From Glandiceps talaboti (Eukaryota; Hemichordata; Enteropneusta; Spengelidae), in the NCBI RefSeq assembly GCF_964340395.1, contig NC_135565.1, positions 13,270,742 to 13,334,741 of the forward strand: DNA of 64,000 bases. The letters are read 5' to 3'. The translations under genes were made by a program, and so were the position numbers. Shown piece after piece: positions 1 to 22,500 of this stretch. Under the pieces are notes generated by a model, which saw only the letters and a program-made list of their open reading frames with translations, was not told the origin of the DNA and ran no database searches. Positions within the stretch are counted from its first letter, which is position 1; each line of letters begins with the position of its first letter.

Positions 1-1
1 A

Positions 2-32
<31 letters not shown>

Positions 33-1283
33 TATGATGAGGTATATAATAATAAACTTACATCCTTCTGCCGTCGAATACCCTATAAGTATATAGTATT
101 GTTAATATTTAATTGTAGCTCAGGTCGCTATCAAAATCCAAAACGTGAACAGGAATAAGTGTGTGAAAAAAGTATAAAATCATATGCATTCATTATATAC
201 ATTATTGGTATTCTAATAAACACCTGGACCAATAATTTTTATTTAAATTTTCTGATTAGCATAATTTATGGACATTCCATATGCCTTAAAGGGCAATACA
301 ACGAATAGCAAGCTTGATCTTCTTGATATTACAGTTTAGTTATTAAAACATCAATATGTTATCAATATAAATCATACAGTAATGGGTTTCTGAATATTAG
401 CTGAAATGCACTTAAAAGGTATCAACTAAAATATTGATATTGGCAGATCTTCGGTCATATTCTACAGGAATTTTGACTTAAAACATCTTTTTTGTGGTTC
501 AATTATGAAGTTTACCTGACTGATAAGTGGAAGCCTAGATCATTTATATGACAAGCTTAAATTATTCTTGTTTACTGAATGTTACAGTGAGGTCTACACA
601 CTTGAAAAAAACTCACTCTATTGCAATTATAAAGTGTCGCTAGAACAAGAGAGATATATAATTGTGGAAGTTTAAATGCCAATATATGTATAAATTTATA
701 TGCTTTGTTTCCGCTGTTCTTGCCATTGTCTGTAAATCGAGAAGTTAGAGAACCTGCTTGCTTTGTGATGCAGACGAAATTGATGATGAATAATATTTTG
801 TACTCGTTCATTTTCATATCGAAATACATTCCCATACAGTATTTTGATCCTTCATCTCAACAAAACATCAATAACTTGTTTTCTACCGATAACGTTGATG
901 CATTTTAAAGATTAGCAGATTTGTTTTACCATGCCATGAAACTTTGTATTTAAATGAACAATGATTTGTAATGTAACATTCACTTGTCTTCTATATTGCT
1001 TTTTATTGCCTTCCTGCTATGTTTGTTTTCAAATTGTTTGACATGTATTATGGGTCGATGGCCCTGAATTGCATATGAAATAATGAGATTTAGTCTTATT
1101 GTACCTATTTTAAGAGTATTTGTTTCAAACCAGCAAGGTTTGATAAATATTACATGTAATGATATATTCATATAATTAGCATGGAATGGATAAACCTACA
1201 TTTGTATTTCCAGAGATGAGAGTTCATGGCCATCTTAACGTTACAGTAGTTATATTCATCTTATATATTAAAAATTAAATCGT
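1..1283. other. Sequence downstream of R1
   Basis: Opens with (GAAA)n at 1-32. AT-rich, with no recognisable coding sequence; a plus-strand TTTATT near 1003 could be the R1 polyadenylation signal read in reverse, but it is unproven. Confidence 0.6.
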
Positions 1284-10633
<9,350 letters not shown>

Positions 10634-11163
10634 AATGGTCTAACAATGAAAGCAGCATTGGAACATCACAAATCATGGTATGTGAAAGGCAGTGCCCGAT
10701 ATTATGTTTCACGATTAAAGGTTCTGGTGATTTAGGTGAGTTGACGATAAGACATTTAAGCAAAATCCGCGTTTTCTGTGCAGGTTATCCTGTGCGCAAC
10801 ATGTCTCTTCTGAGAAGCAATCGACAGTAATACCCATGTGACCGAGTCTGACCTGTATTAAAATATCAGCTTCAACGTATCTACTACGTGTGAACCCATT
10901 TTAAAGTTAGTGTAAGGAGTAGTTTCAAAGTTGTTGTTCTTAAAGAGAACTTTCTTTGTGTAGGAATGGTGTGGTGTTTAACCTCGCCTACGCTGTTGAA
11001 TATACAAGTAGTCTGCCTTTATAATGAACACATGATGCATATCCAAATCTCCTTGCTCAGTACGTGTACTATCCTACTATTTTGACCCGAACACCATTAA
11101 TTTTATAGGACTGTGTAACATGTAGTTTAATGTATTAAAATATGGTATAGACTATATATATAT

Positions 11164-11237
<74 letters not shown>

Positions 11238-13432
11238 ATCGCACATTGCGTGAACTCCAAGTTACAACCAAGAAAGAGTTCCAGTACTACCAAAACTGAT
11301 GATCGCACATAATATATATAATTATATATATATTATACTAATAGAAAAGAAATCTATTTGTTTGGTATTTGCCACTGTTCTATAGGTAAGCTGAGTTTAA
11401 GCAGCTGTATAGGTATAATGTACAGTGACTATGTTTAGATTCAGTTTCCTGGTTCAAAGTTCAGAAAACGCCATTTCGTCAATGAAGTCACATCTATAGA
11501 ACTCATTGTTATCTAACGTCTCACCTATGTGATCAATAGCTTTGACTGACCTTAATGTAGAAGTTCTGTTTAACATTTGACAATAACAACAGAAAATAAT
11601 GCACATGAACGCATCGTAAATTGTTAGGCATGTTACCGAACCCTTTTCATTATTGGCAAAATAATTCTAAAAACACTAGTGTGTTTGTAACTCATTCCAA
11701 AGTTACATAGCTGTATCAATATGTCACCTGCCAATCCTATGTTTATCATTACTGAGCATACCATGTATACACTGTCGAGATTATGTGCACAACATATCCT
11801 TGACAGATCATATAAATGTATGTACTATTAACTTGTGCTTACTTTATGCTAATCTAAATTTATGTGAATGACAGCATGGTGTAATAGTTCTGAGGAGTGA
11901 GATTTGCATTTTAGATTGCAACCTGTAGGGGAGCCTAAACAAAGGGTGTGATTGTCTATAACTTTAAAACTAATCTCAGTTTTTATATTTGAATATATCA
12001 CTACAACTATAAATATACAATAAAGTGGAAGAAGATGCCAATAAATCCAAGATGAAATACATTGTGTACATCAATTATACAGATTTTATCATCACTAAGT
12101 AGTTGAAATTGAAAAAGGTCGATGATTTCCAGTATCTGTGATTAAACGTAGACAACAGCATGGAAAACCTTCTCCAAAACAACTACTATATGGAAGAAAG
12201 GTATACCCAAGACTCGATTTTAAGAAAACAAAGGTGTAAATTAACAAATAAAGATATGAATTTGAAGACTACGAATTTGATTTCATGTACGAAAATGTTT
12301 TTTACTGAATATACATTACAACCTACACATGGCCTGCCATAAAATAACGAAACAGTGGCAAAATAGAAATGTTGATTTTTAAGATGACATTACACTAATG
12401 CATTGTATCAACTTAATTAGAGTAGTGGGTTTTCAGAAATCAAATACGCATTGAGTCCATTAACATACAAAGCACTCATCCAAATCATATATTCTTAAAA
12501 TAAACAAACGCAAGTAAATGTATTCAATATGCATGCATGTAGTCGCTGCTTTTAATGAGATCCAAAACGTTAATGTTAACAGGCAGTAGAAAAATGAAAT
12601 TAAGCAATCTAACACTTTTATGATGTGTCTTTGATTGTGGACGTTTTCATTCATTAAGAAACTTTTTATGAACTAGATAAGTATCTCCTTGATTATTAGT
12701 AACTAAAATGTAAATAATGTTAACATACATATTCGTTCTACTATAGCCACATCCGAAGTGGATCTTTTCTACAGAGACGTAAGTGAATATATACTGTCAG
12801 TCCCTAATTACTAAGTTTATGTCAAAATCTTCTATTTCTTCGGCACATATGATTGCACAATAGTATATATTTTTATATAAGCGTGTCACTACAAAAATGT
12901 TCCCTTAAAATATGTTATAAACTTGCTGTTATACATATACAGCCTAAAGACCATAAAAATATTACATTATTAGCAGCCATTTTTAAAGCCTCGGTTATCG
13001 AAATGACATAATTGCTTCAAGATGAAATCTATATAAAGAAAATTGCTATCGTAAAAGTGGGTTCCTTTGATTAATCACGTGGGTTTTGAAAAAAAACTCC
13101 TAAGTAATAATCAATGTAATAAACATGTCACTTAGATCATTATCATTTTTATAAAATTAAATGGTCCTATTAAACACGTACACTTGTAAAATCAATACCA
13201 CGTGTTTTAAGCGTATTGGCTTGCCTCCTTCCACACTCGTGTGTTCGCATCCGATCTACTGTACTTTGTCCCAAACACAAGTACATGTACATGAATGCTG
13301 TCTATCTCTCTGCAACATGAATGAGTGTTTAGTTTGTTCAGTCTTTCTTTCTATTGCTTTCCTTCTCCTCCATGTAGTGTATATGCCACAGCGCATGTCG
13401 GCCAGATTTGCGAGACCCCCTTGCAATCTATT
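10634..13432. other. R1-R2 intergenic region
   Basis: AT-rich. Contains a (TA)n tract and fold-back copy 2; otherwise no gene or RNA recognised. The R1 promoter should lie at its left end, but no TATA-like box stands out. Confidence 0.6.
11232..11310. mobile_element. Fold-back element, single-arm copy 2
   Basis: One arm only, with TTACAACCAAGAAAGAGTTC, directly after a (TA)n tract in the R1 upstream region. Slightly diverged from copy 1. Confidence 0.65.
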
Positions 13433-14018
13433 TTACGCTACATTGTAACGGTCGTTAGCATTCCAACCATCAGCAGACTCGTAGGCAATGTTTGGAACCA
13501 TCATGCCATCACCCTGCCCACGACTCCTTTCATCATTTCCCTCTCCCCTGTCACTGTTTCCGCTCGACCTGTTCTTGTTCGACTTGTTTTTCTTCTGTAC
13601 TTGTGCATACACGGGGGGTACCTGTTTATCAGTTTCTGCATTCCCGCCGTAGTCAGGTATATCATTTGCATCGTCGGTTTGTGGTTTCCTGGAACTTATT
13701 ATAGAAGCCCTTGGATTCGAATGTTTTACATCATCAATACTGTAATAATTATCCGAACGCTCGTCACTTTGTACCATATCAGGAATGGCCTCGTATTCAC
13801 TTGACTTGTATCGGTACTGACTTGGTCTCTGTCTAGTTCCAACGTTAGTGTACATTGGGTCATCTGCAGGCAGCTCTTGTAAAGGAATACCAGAGTGCGG
13901 TATAGATTCATATGTATTGTCAACCGCAGTCTCTTTAGCCCCATGCGTAGCTGCGTACGCATACCCAGTCATGTATACCATTTCCAAACGTCGCCCTTTC
14001 TGCTCAGCTATTCTTCTT
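13433..14018 (-). CDS. R2 tail exon, ITIM-like and other YxxI/V sites
   Basis: A 195-residue cytoplasmic tail beginning with a basic cluster (RRRIAEQKGRR) and ending at TAA. SEYEAI fits the ITIM consensus S/I/V/L-x-Y-x-x-I/V/L. Further sites are TYESI, MYTNV, NYYSI and VYAQV. IAYESAD near the C-terminus resembles the repeated YEST/YESA motif of the R3 tail. No ITAM spacing is present. Confidence 0.85.
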
Positions 14019-16158
14019 CTATAATGAAAAAGAAATAATAACAAATGTTTAGCTTATCTTCTGCGAGAGTTTACACATTAAACCTTTGTTACACTTATTC
14101 GACCTACAAGTCATCACATAGCAGTGATGCTTGTGTTCTGAGATGCATGCCGAAAGAGTTATAGTGAGCCATATTGAAATTTTTTCTTCTCCACTCAGCC
14201 TGTTAGTTCTTCATTAATACTATATACTTAGAAACAACCGTGGCAGAGAAAAGTTCATTTTTAATATAAACATACTAATATTTGTTCTCATACCAAATCA
14301 ATTATATCCACATCGAAAACCTGAATCAGTTTAATATAGTACTAATACATAGATTTGTTATCCACTCTTTTCTGGACAATAAAGTTTCCCTATATGCATC
14401 TGCATTAAGCATTCTTTTCCTTGACCTATATTCCTCATTGTTTAGTAGTTAAAAGAATTGCACACTATATTTTGGACTACGACCAATGTTTGATGGAATG
14501 TGAATAATAATAATATTAAACAGTCTTGGGATAAAAACTTTACTCGGGGTTCATCCTCGTAACATTTTAATCCTTGAACTATTTCCCACACAAAGCAAAT
14601 ATGTAGTCATGGTTACATAAACTTACCTCTTACAGATAAAAACTGTCAAACATATGACCAAAATAATTACAAGGACTCCAGCAATGGCAATACCAGCAAT
14701 GATACCTGAAAACAAAAAGTTGTATATCATTAAAATGTATTCAACATGGTGGTCTCTGTCATTTCCTTCAGTCACTCAAGTTCTGCTTTCGAATTCATTT
14801 ATTGTAATGTCACCATTCAGCCACACATATAGATGTAAAGTATTTGAGGAGGATGTGTGTCTTGTACGAAGACTTGTTTACTATGCTTCAATTGAAAAAT
14901 ATCAACCTTAAGACAACACCAACGTATGTGAATGTTTTTGGTAGTAGGCTAAAAATTCATATCGTACCTACGCCGATGTGAAGACTGTCATCCGTATTTC
15001 CAAGTTGAGAGCTTGTTTTGGTTGGACTAGCAGCTTTTGGGTCCGTGACAACATCGTACAATCCTCTACCTGTAATTTCAACCATAGAAAAAAAAAGATA
15101 AATGTCATTTCATAGAATTATTACAAAATATTTTTATATATAAGGAATCGTTAAATATCTTGAAAATGTTCTTCTTAAATTATACTTGTCATGTCAGTCG
15201 CAGACATTTTTTTGCGATAACACGCAAATATGTGATCACACCATTTCCCATGTCGTTGTAAGATTGTTCTTGGATACAGATTATGGAATAGGCTAATTTT
15301 GACTTTCGTGGCATTTAATGGTAAATGTACATATGCATGTCTGTCTGTAAGTCCGTCTATCTTCCTGCATATGTCTGTCCGCCTGTCCATCTTGATAACT
15401 ATTTGTCTGTCTGTCCTAGATATATCTAGTACATATTCATCCATCCATCCATTCATTCATTCATTCATTCATTCATTCATTCATTCATACATCCATCATA
15501 CATCCATACCCTTCCATCTTTCCAGATGTCCAGCCAGCCAACCCTCTATCTATCTATCTATCTATCTATCTATATATCTATATACCTATATATCTATCTA
15601 TCTATCTATCTAATAGAGTGTATCAGGCGCACTTAATAAACATGTAAACATAAACATGCGAGTTCGTTTACATTCTCTTTGAAGCGAAGAGATCTACATG
15701 TACAAAGACACATGACACAACATAGGAACACGTCTGTGTTCGTATGTAGATGTGTTCAATTGTTACATAGATAATATAATTATTGTACTATATTCTATCA
15801 GGTTAATATAACATACCTCGGCAGTTAGGTATAGTATCATTCCATCCACCCTTGTCAGTACAAACCACTACAGAATGGTCCGTTGTGATACTGTAACCAC
15901 TGTCACATGATACTGATATAGCATAATCACGTGAACACTTCTTAACCACTTCAACTGTTCTATGTACTATTTTTGAAGGAAGTGAACATTGCGGAGGTAC
16001 GTCTGTAAGTTAAACAAGAAAGAATTATGAGACCTACTTTGATGTCCTATATAATCCTCATGCGTGTGTGTGTTTATGTGTATGCATGTATGTTTGTTTG
16101 TGTGTGTATGTATGTATGCGTGTATGCATGTGTGTACGTATGTGTGTGTACGTATTTG

Positions 16159-16190
<32 letters not shown>

Positions 16191-17743
16191 CATCAGTGTG
16201 TTTGTGGCTTGTAGCCATGGTAAATATCGTGAATCTTTGATTTTATGTTTTGATGGCAGATGAAAGGCTCTGCGGCCATTGTAATACTAATGTTCGAATG
16301 CATGGTTGTGATTCGTTACTTACCTCGTATGTTTACTTCAAATATTCCATCTGATTCATCACTATGAAATATTAATTGAATAAGTCTCGAACACAAATAC
16401 ATTGACTCAGGTGGGTTTGATTCGCTGAAATTTCTAACAGGATGAAATTCGCCATCTTTCCATTCAGAAATGGTGACGTAATCCTTTTTGCCGAGTAGGT
16501 TGAATAAAGGGAACTCCATCCGAATCTTTGCTCCGATAGATGTAGTAATGTTCCATACACAGTCCTGGTTTTCTGTGTAATTTCCTGGGAATCCAGGGGA
16601 GTAAATTGTACCAGATCCAGTAATTAGCCCTCCACAAGCACCCATGCTAGCTGAAAGTATAAACGGTAGATAAGATAGTGATTATGACGATAAGATAGTA
16701 ATAGGGAACTTGCAATCCAGACTGAGCATGCTCAGACGTAAAGGACTATGGGATTATCTGTGGTTATCGTAATACCTAATCTGGAGCTACGGATAAAATA
16801 AACCTCCCACAAAGATCAGGGTGACAATGAATTGTTCATTCGTGATTATGAACAATGTAACAATATCGTTTACAATGCCTATTGATTAGTATTTATTATC
16901 ATATTTCCCATGATGCAACATTCAACATGGCGGGTTTGCAAGTTCCCTATTACGGACTTGATTTATCACATCCCAGTTTGCAGAGAGAAACAGTTGTACA
17001 CATGTGAATTATCAATTAATTAAAAACAACCCGTGTGAGCTTTCAAAAACAGGTGATTGTCACCATGACTCTGTGGTCGACTACGTTTAATGTATAAATA
17101 ACAAACCAAAATAAGAGGCAAGGTAGTACTCTCAACATCTGAAAACCTTGTGTATGTGAAAAATGTTCGAGCCCAATGCTGTTCCTCGGTTGAAATCGTA
17201 TCAAAACGGGTACCAGACGATATTCTCTGCAGCATCAAGAATTTTGAATCTAGACCACAAAACTTGAATCTATATCGAAACGCTCTTTGTCGATGTCATC
17301 CTACAGGTCATCTGTGAGATTTTTAGAATGTGATTTTATGAATGTCGATTATCAACACAAACAGTCGCTGTATTGTAAATCTAGTGAAAATGAGTATAAC
17401 ATAAATATCTCCCCATTTTTCTTATCTAAACAGGTATACATTGTCATGTGCATGATATGTCATTTCAATCATTACTATTAAAATCACGAAACTGAAACAA
17501 AACGTCGTCTGGCCAGACAAAATCTTACCGACACTGCTGCATTTTATCTTTAGACTCAACAAAAATTGCTACATTTTATCGCCCGACTCAACAAAAAATC
17601 TTACTGTGTTACATTGTTACCGTCTAACTCAACATCAATCTTACCAGCATAATTATTTGTCGAGCAAGCAGGCAGGCAGGCAGGCACACACACACATACA
17701 CACACATACATACATACATACATACATACATACATACATACAT

Positions 17744-17782
<39 letters not shown>

Positions 17783-19539
17783 AACAAACAAACAAACAAA
17801 CAAACAAACACACACACACACACACACACACGTAGATATTATATCGTGAATGTTTATGAAATGTGAAATATATATGGATACTTACTTGGATACACGGCAA
17901 CAATGGTGCGTCCGCCCCCACAAGCTTGAAAGTTATCACCTCCACATACTGAAACTTTACCAATCAGATTATCAGGCTTGCCTAGATTCGAGTAATCGAT
18001 ACCTTTTCTTCCACAGACACAGTCTACTAGCCGTAGACCAGCGTACGTCATATTATTACGTAGACACTCACTGAGACATAGTTGTATAGTCATACTGTCA
18101 TCAGTTTCCCTATGGTCAGGTAAAACGGGATTAAAAAAGTTGTCGTTGTAAAACCCTAAGAAGTCTTTGTCTGCAAAATAAGACAGCACTGAGTTAATAA
18201 ATGTCTTTACTGTGTGTGAAATTTTAGGCACAGAAAAAAATCATGATCTCGGAGTCTCGGACACACAAATCGTAAACGAAACAGCAGTGCTTAGGGGGAA
18301 GTGGAGGGGGGTTAGGTTCGTGTTTACGACGAGAAGTTTGTGTGTTTCTTTTGTCATCGCTTTTTTATGTTGTATGTAGCAACATTCATTGTAATTGGAT
18401 ATTACCAGACATTCTTCAACATCAAAATTAAACACACATACTCGCACCTTTAAATATCAAAGTTAACGTCCTAGAAAGGATAAGAGATTTGTTATTAATA
18501 GTTCATCATTATCTTGGATAGCTTAACCCTTCAAACAATCTTCAACTCGAGGAAAAATCTATGAAAATGCGTTGTTTTGATATTGTATGCGCGTGTTTAT
18601 TTGTTGTCTGTCTGTCTGTCTGTCTGTCTATCTGTCTGTCTGTCTGTCTGCCTGTTTATTGTGTGGATGTTTGTTTGTTTGTTTGTTTGTTTGTTTGTTT
18701 GTTTGCTTGCTTGCTTGTTTGTTCGCTTGCTTGCTTGCTTGTTTGTATTGTGAAAGCGACAAATGACATGTTTTGTTTTACTCACAGTTGCATCTGGGTC
18801 TAGCCACTAGATTCTTGTCACATGACTTCGTAATATTAAAGACACAGTCAAGTATTGATAATTCGTTTCCAGTACAAGCTACGTTAGTCAACCATTGCTG
18901 TCCTGTCGCGTTACTTTCTACTGCGTTGACGCTCGGAAACATAGCATCCGGGTAACCTAGATAGCAAATTAGGTTCAAAAATAGAATATATGAATTAGCA
19001 TAACATCATAATATGAAATACATATTGATGCAAGTCTGTAAATCTAATTTCTCAGCGACACAGTCCTGTTTTAGACTTTATTGGGAATTGGTGTCATTTT
19101 CCAATTCCATTACTCATGAATTAATTTTGCAATTAACGTACGTATTTGTCAACGTTCTACATTAACCAATGCTACCTACCCAACTCTCGGCAGAATACAT
19201 CAGCATCGGACCGTTCCCAGGTATCATCGCCACAGACCGATAACCAACCGATGTCGGGTACGTTGACTTCGGCTTTCCCATGCTGTGGTATAGCGCCACC
19301 TACGAGCCGTACAGTCCCTTCGTCTTCTGTAAAATCGAGCACACACAAACATACGTCATAAGATTAATGGAGTGCAAGTAATGCAATAAATCATACATAG
19401 TAATCAAGTATATAAATATGCAATATTTTATCATTGTTATATGAAATTGGTGACAAAGTCTTTTATCAATTTATAATTTCTTGCAGAAACTTGGATCTGC
19501 AGGATCACGAAACTTTACTACAGTGTGATAATACTACTG

Positions 19540-19571
<32 letters not shown>

Positions 19572-22500
19572 GGTGGTGGTGGTGGTGGTGTGCTGCTATT
19601 ATTCTTGTTATCATCTATAGACTGTATCAGGACATAAAAAGTCTTATTGATTTGTAATTGCTTACAGGAACTCTGGTTCGCAGGATCTACACAAACCTAG
19701 CGTGATAATGTTGTCCTTGTTGTTTTCAGCTAACTTGTCTCACTACAAACAAACGTAAGCTTACTAGTAATTATGCAAATGAATGTATAGATATTAACAA
19801 CTTCTCTAAGCTTAGGGCCTTCACCATCAGTGGCCACATCACCACAGCGAAACTTAAAGCTAGCAATTATTGAAAGCGGATCTGAGATTCGCTACACAAA
19901 GAGAATAATCATGGAAATCGAACAAACGGAGAGATGATGAATGGAATACTTGAACTTCCCTGCCTTAATACTGCTTATTTATAGTAACCTCATATTTGAT
20001 ATTTAGTGTCGTGGAATTCAAGCCTTAACACAGCTATGAGGAAATTGTTTGCTTGGAAATTCCAAGTTGTTCGCAGACTGACACAAATCCCCATGGGAGA
20101 TTTTTTTTGTCTTTCTTTTTTTTAGTCTCATAAGGCTAACCAATCTGATTAAAATCTGATGTAGTGAAAGCACCTAGATGTCTTTATTTACTTCCATTTC
20201 CATTGTTTTGTGTCATTTGTTTTGTTCCGGATGATCGCCTCCTTCCCACAAGCGATGGAAATAGAGGTAAATAAAAGACATTTAGCCGCTTTCACCGCAT
20301 AAAATTTTAATCAGATTAAATCCAGAAAACAGGACTTCAGAAAATAGGGTAGGTAGGTGGGATTTTATTTTATTTTATTTTACATTTTATTTCGTCAAAT
20401 GTTTTCTGATTTTTTATATTAATTTTACGTTATGTAAAAGATATTATTCTCACCATATATATTTCCCAGGTACTCAAAATGCAACGCGTTCACCAGATTC
20501 TTTCGTAATCACTCACCCAGGTAGTCATGATTTCATACAAAATAACGCAGTTGTGTATTTTTTATAACAAAATTATTGAATTTAAATAAAGAATGAAATA
20601 ATCTCAGAGACTTAAGCAAGTCTAAGTTATTTGTAATGAATATCGTAACCATGGTTTCCACAACAGAAAGACCAAAAAGCTGAGCTTTTAGTATTAATCA
20701 AAGAGGCAAGTTAGGCATTGGAACTCCACTCAATACCTCACCAAAAGAAAATAATTAAAACTATAAGAGGAAAGAAATCGTCGGATTTGATAATAAGAAA
20801 TTATTATATTCTTAGTTTACACGTGTCAAAAGTTACAGTTTATTGTGAAATTAGGAGAAACCAATATAGGCAATTAATTTGTCAAATTTACATATTAATT
20901 TACCGCATTACAATTCTCTCCGATGCTAAAGTGTGACCAATTGAGAACTTCCCAACCTCGAATTTCCGAGGTTAGTTAATATGCTAAGCTGGTAGAAATG
21001 TGTTAATTGGCCTCATCATCTATATCAACAGAAATAAAGAAGTGTCGGGTATTTGCATAATCTTCTTTTTCATCTTTTCATTGTATGCATGGACACTCAT
21101 CAGACCCCTATTGAAAGTTGTCTTGCTGCTAGACGTTCGGGCTTTCTCCCGACGAAGTTCGCTGTGATGGCGAACGCCCATCCTTGTCGTATTGTAAATT
21201 CGGAATAACACCTGAGGTCTAGCAGCTAGACTAGGACATGAGTAGCTGTGGCCAGATTCATAGGAAGTATTTATAGAAGGAGCACAGAAACTTCAAAGGC
21301 TTATTTATTCTTTATTGTTTAGTATAATGTCGTAGTTGTGACGCGAACTTGGCCGCTTTATAATGAACACGCAGGACAATAGCCACCTTAGCTCTGAAAT
21401 ATGCTTTGAGAACTTTCTGTCAGCAGTTGTGTCGCAGTTCTCTGAGTGCACATTTCCAAACTTTGACCCGTCTTTTTTACACCTGACCCCATGAAGACGC
21501 GACATTACACAAATATCCATTATCGGATAAAATCTAATTTTAAAGTCTAGGTTAGATGCTTGCTCTGATTCACTTTTTTATGATATTATCCTATAAAAAG
21601 TACTCTGTACGTGCGAAGAGTAATATTAGAGTCTAAAATTCGATTTTGTTGGCGTCTGTCAAATCGCTACCTAGTCTTGCTGCTAGATGTTCGTGCTTTC
21701 TTTCGATACTATAAGCGAACGAAGTTCGCAGTGAGGGCTTGCCTTGGATGTTCCATCCTCGATAGCGATGTTCGGTCGTGTGTCGTATTGTATCGGAAGA
21801 ACATCCGAGGTCTTGCAGATAGACTAATCGCTACCATGAAAAGAGGCCAATGGTTTGCGTGATGTTGAAAATAAAACGTCCATACGATTATTATATTGAA
21901 ACGGCTTAGTGAATACACACAACTAGCACTTGTATAAACGGAGATGTGTTCCAACTCAGACTCAGACCACTAATGAATATTTTCAGTGGTCTGAGGTTAC
22001 ACAGACAAGGAACACAAAATTGCAGTCCCGCGCTTTTATAATGTTTTGCACTCGCAAATCCGTGATCAAAGAATGTACACTTGCTATTGAATCCAGGATG
22101 AATAAAGTTTAACGTTGTAAACCTTTCTCGAATATATTCTGACAGTGATGTTGAATTTGAGGGAAAATTCTGTTTGATAATAAAATAGACTAGCCAAGAT
22201 TACTGACTACATAGCTCTTGTGTGAGCAGTGAAGTGAAAACAGCTAGTGTACTTCCCGTTTCTCGGAAAAGGCAACATTATATCGCCCTTCACATGCTAT
22301 TGTTTGTCATATCCCTTCGTCGCTAAAATTAACAGAGACGAGAAAATGACGGAAATGCAAGTTATCGAACATTCAGGACAAACACCCTTTTCAGTTAGAA
22401 AAACTTCCCTTTTTGAAATGGAGATTAGTCCCCAGCATCATGTTCACAAACCTGCGAAGAGGCCTTGATTGACACAACAGTGTACAGTCATGGACACAGT

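Larger units (their letters stand above)
15437..18765. repeat. Simple repeats in R2 introns
   Basis: (ATTC)n at 15440-15490, (CTAT)n at 15546-15612, GTAT/GTGT tracts at 16066-16190, (CA)n and (CATA)n at 17680-17832, and (GTCT)n and (TTGT)n at 18605-18745. All are intronic. Confidence 0.93.

Noticed and set aside
13325-13804. 159-codon plus-strand frame
   Set aside because: Antisense shadow of the R2 tail exon, with no recognisable domain.
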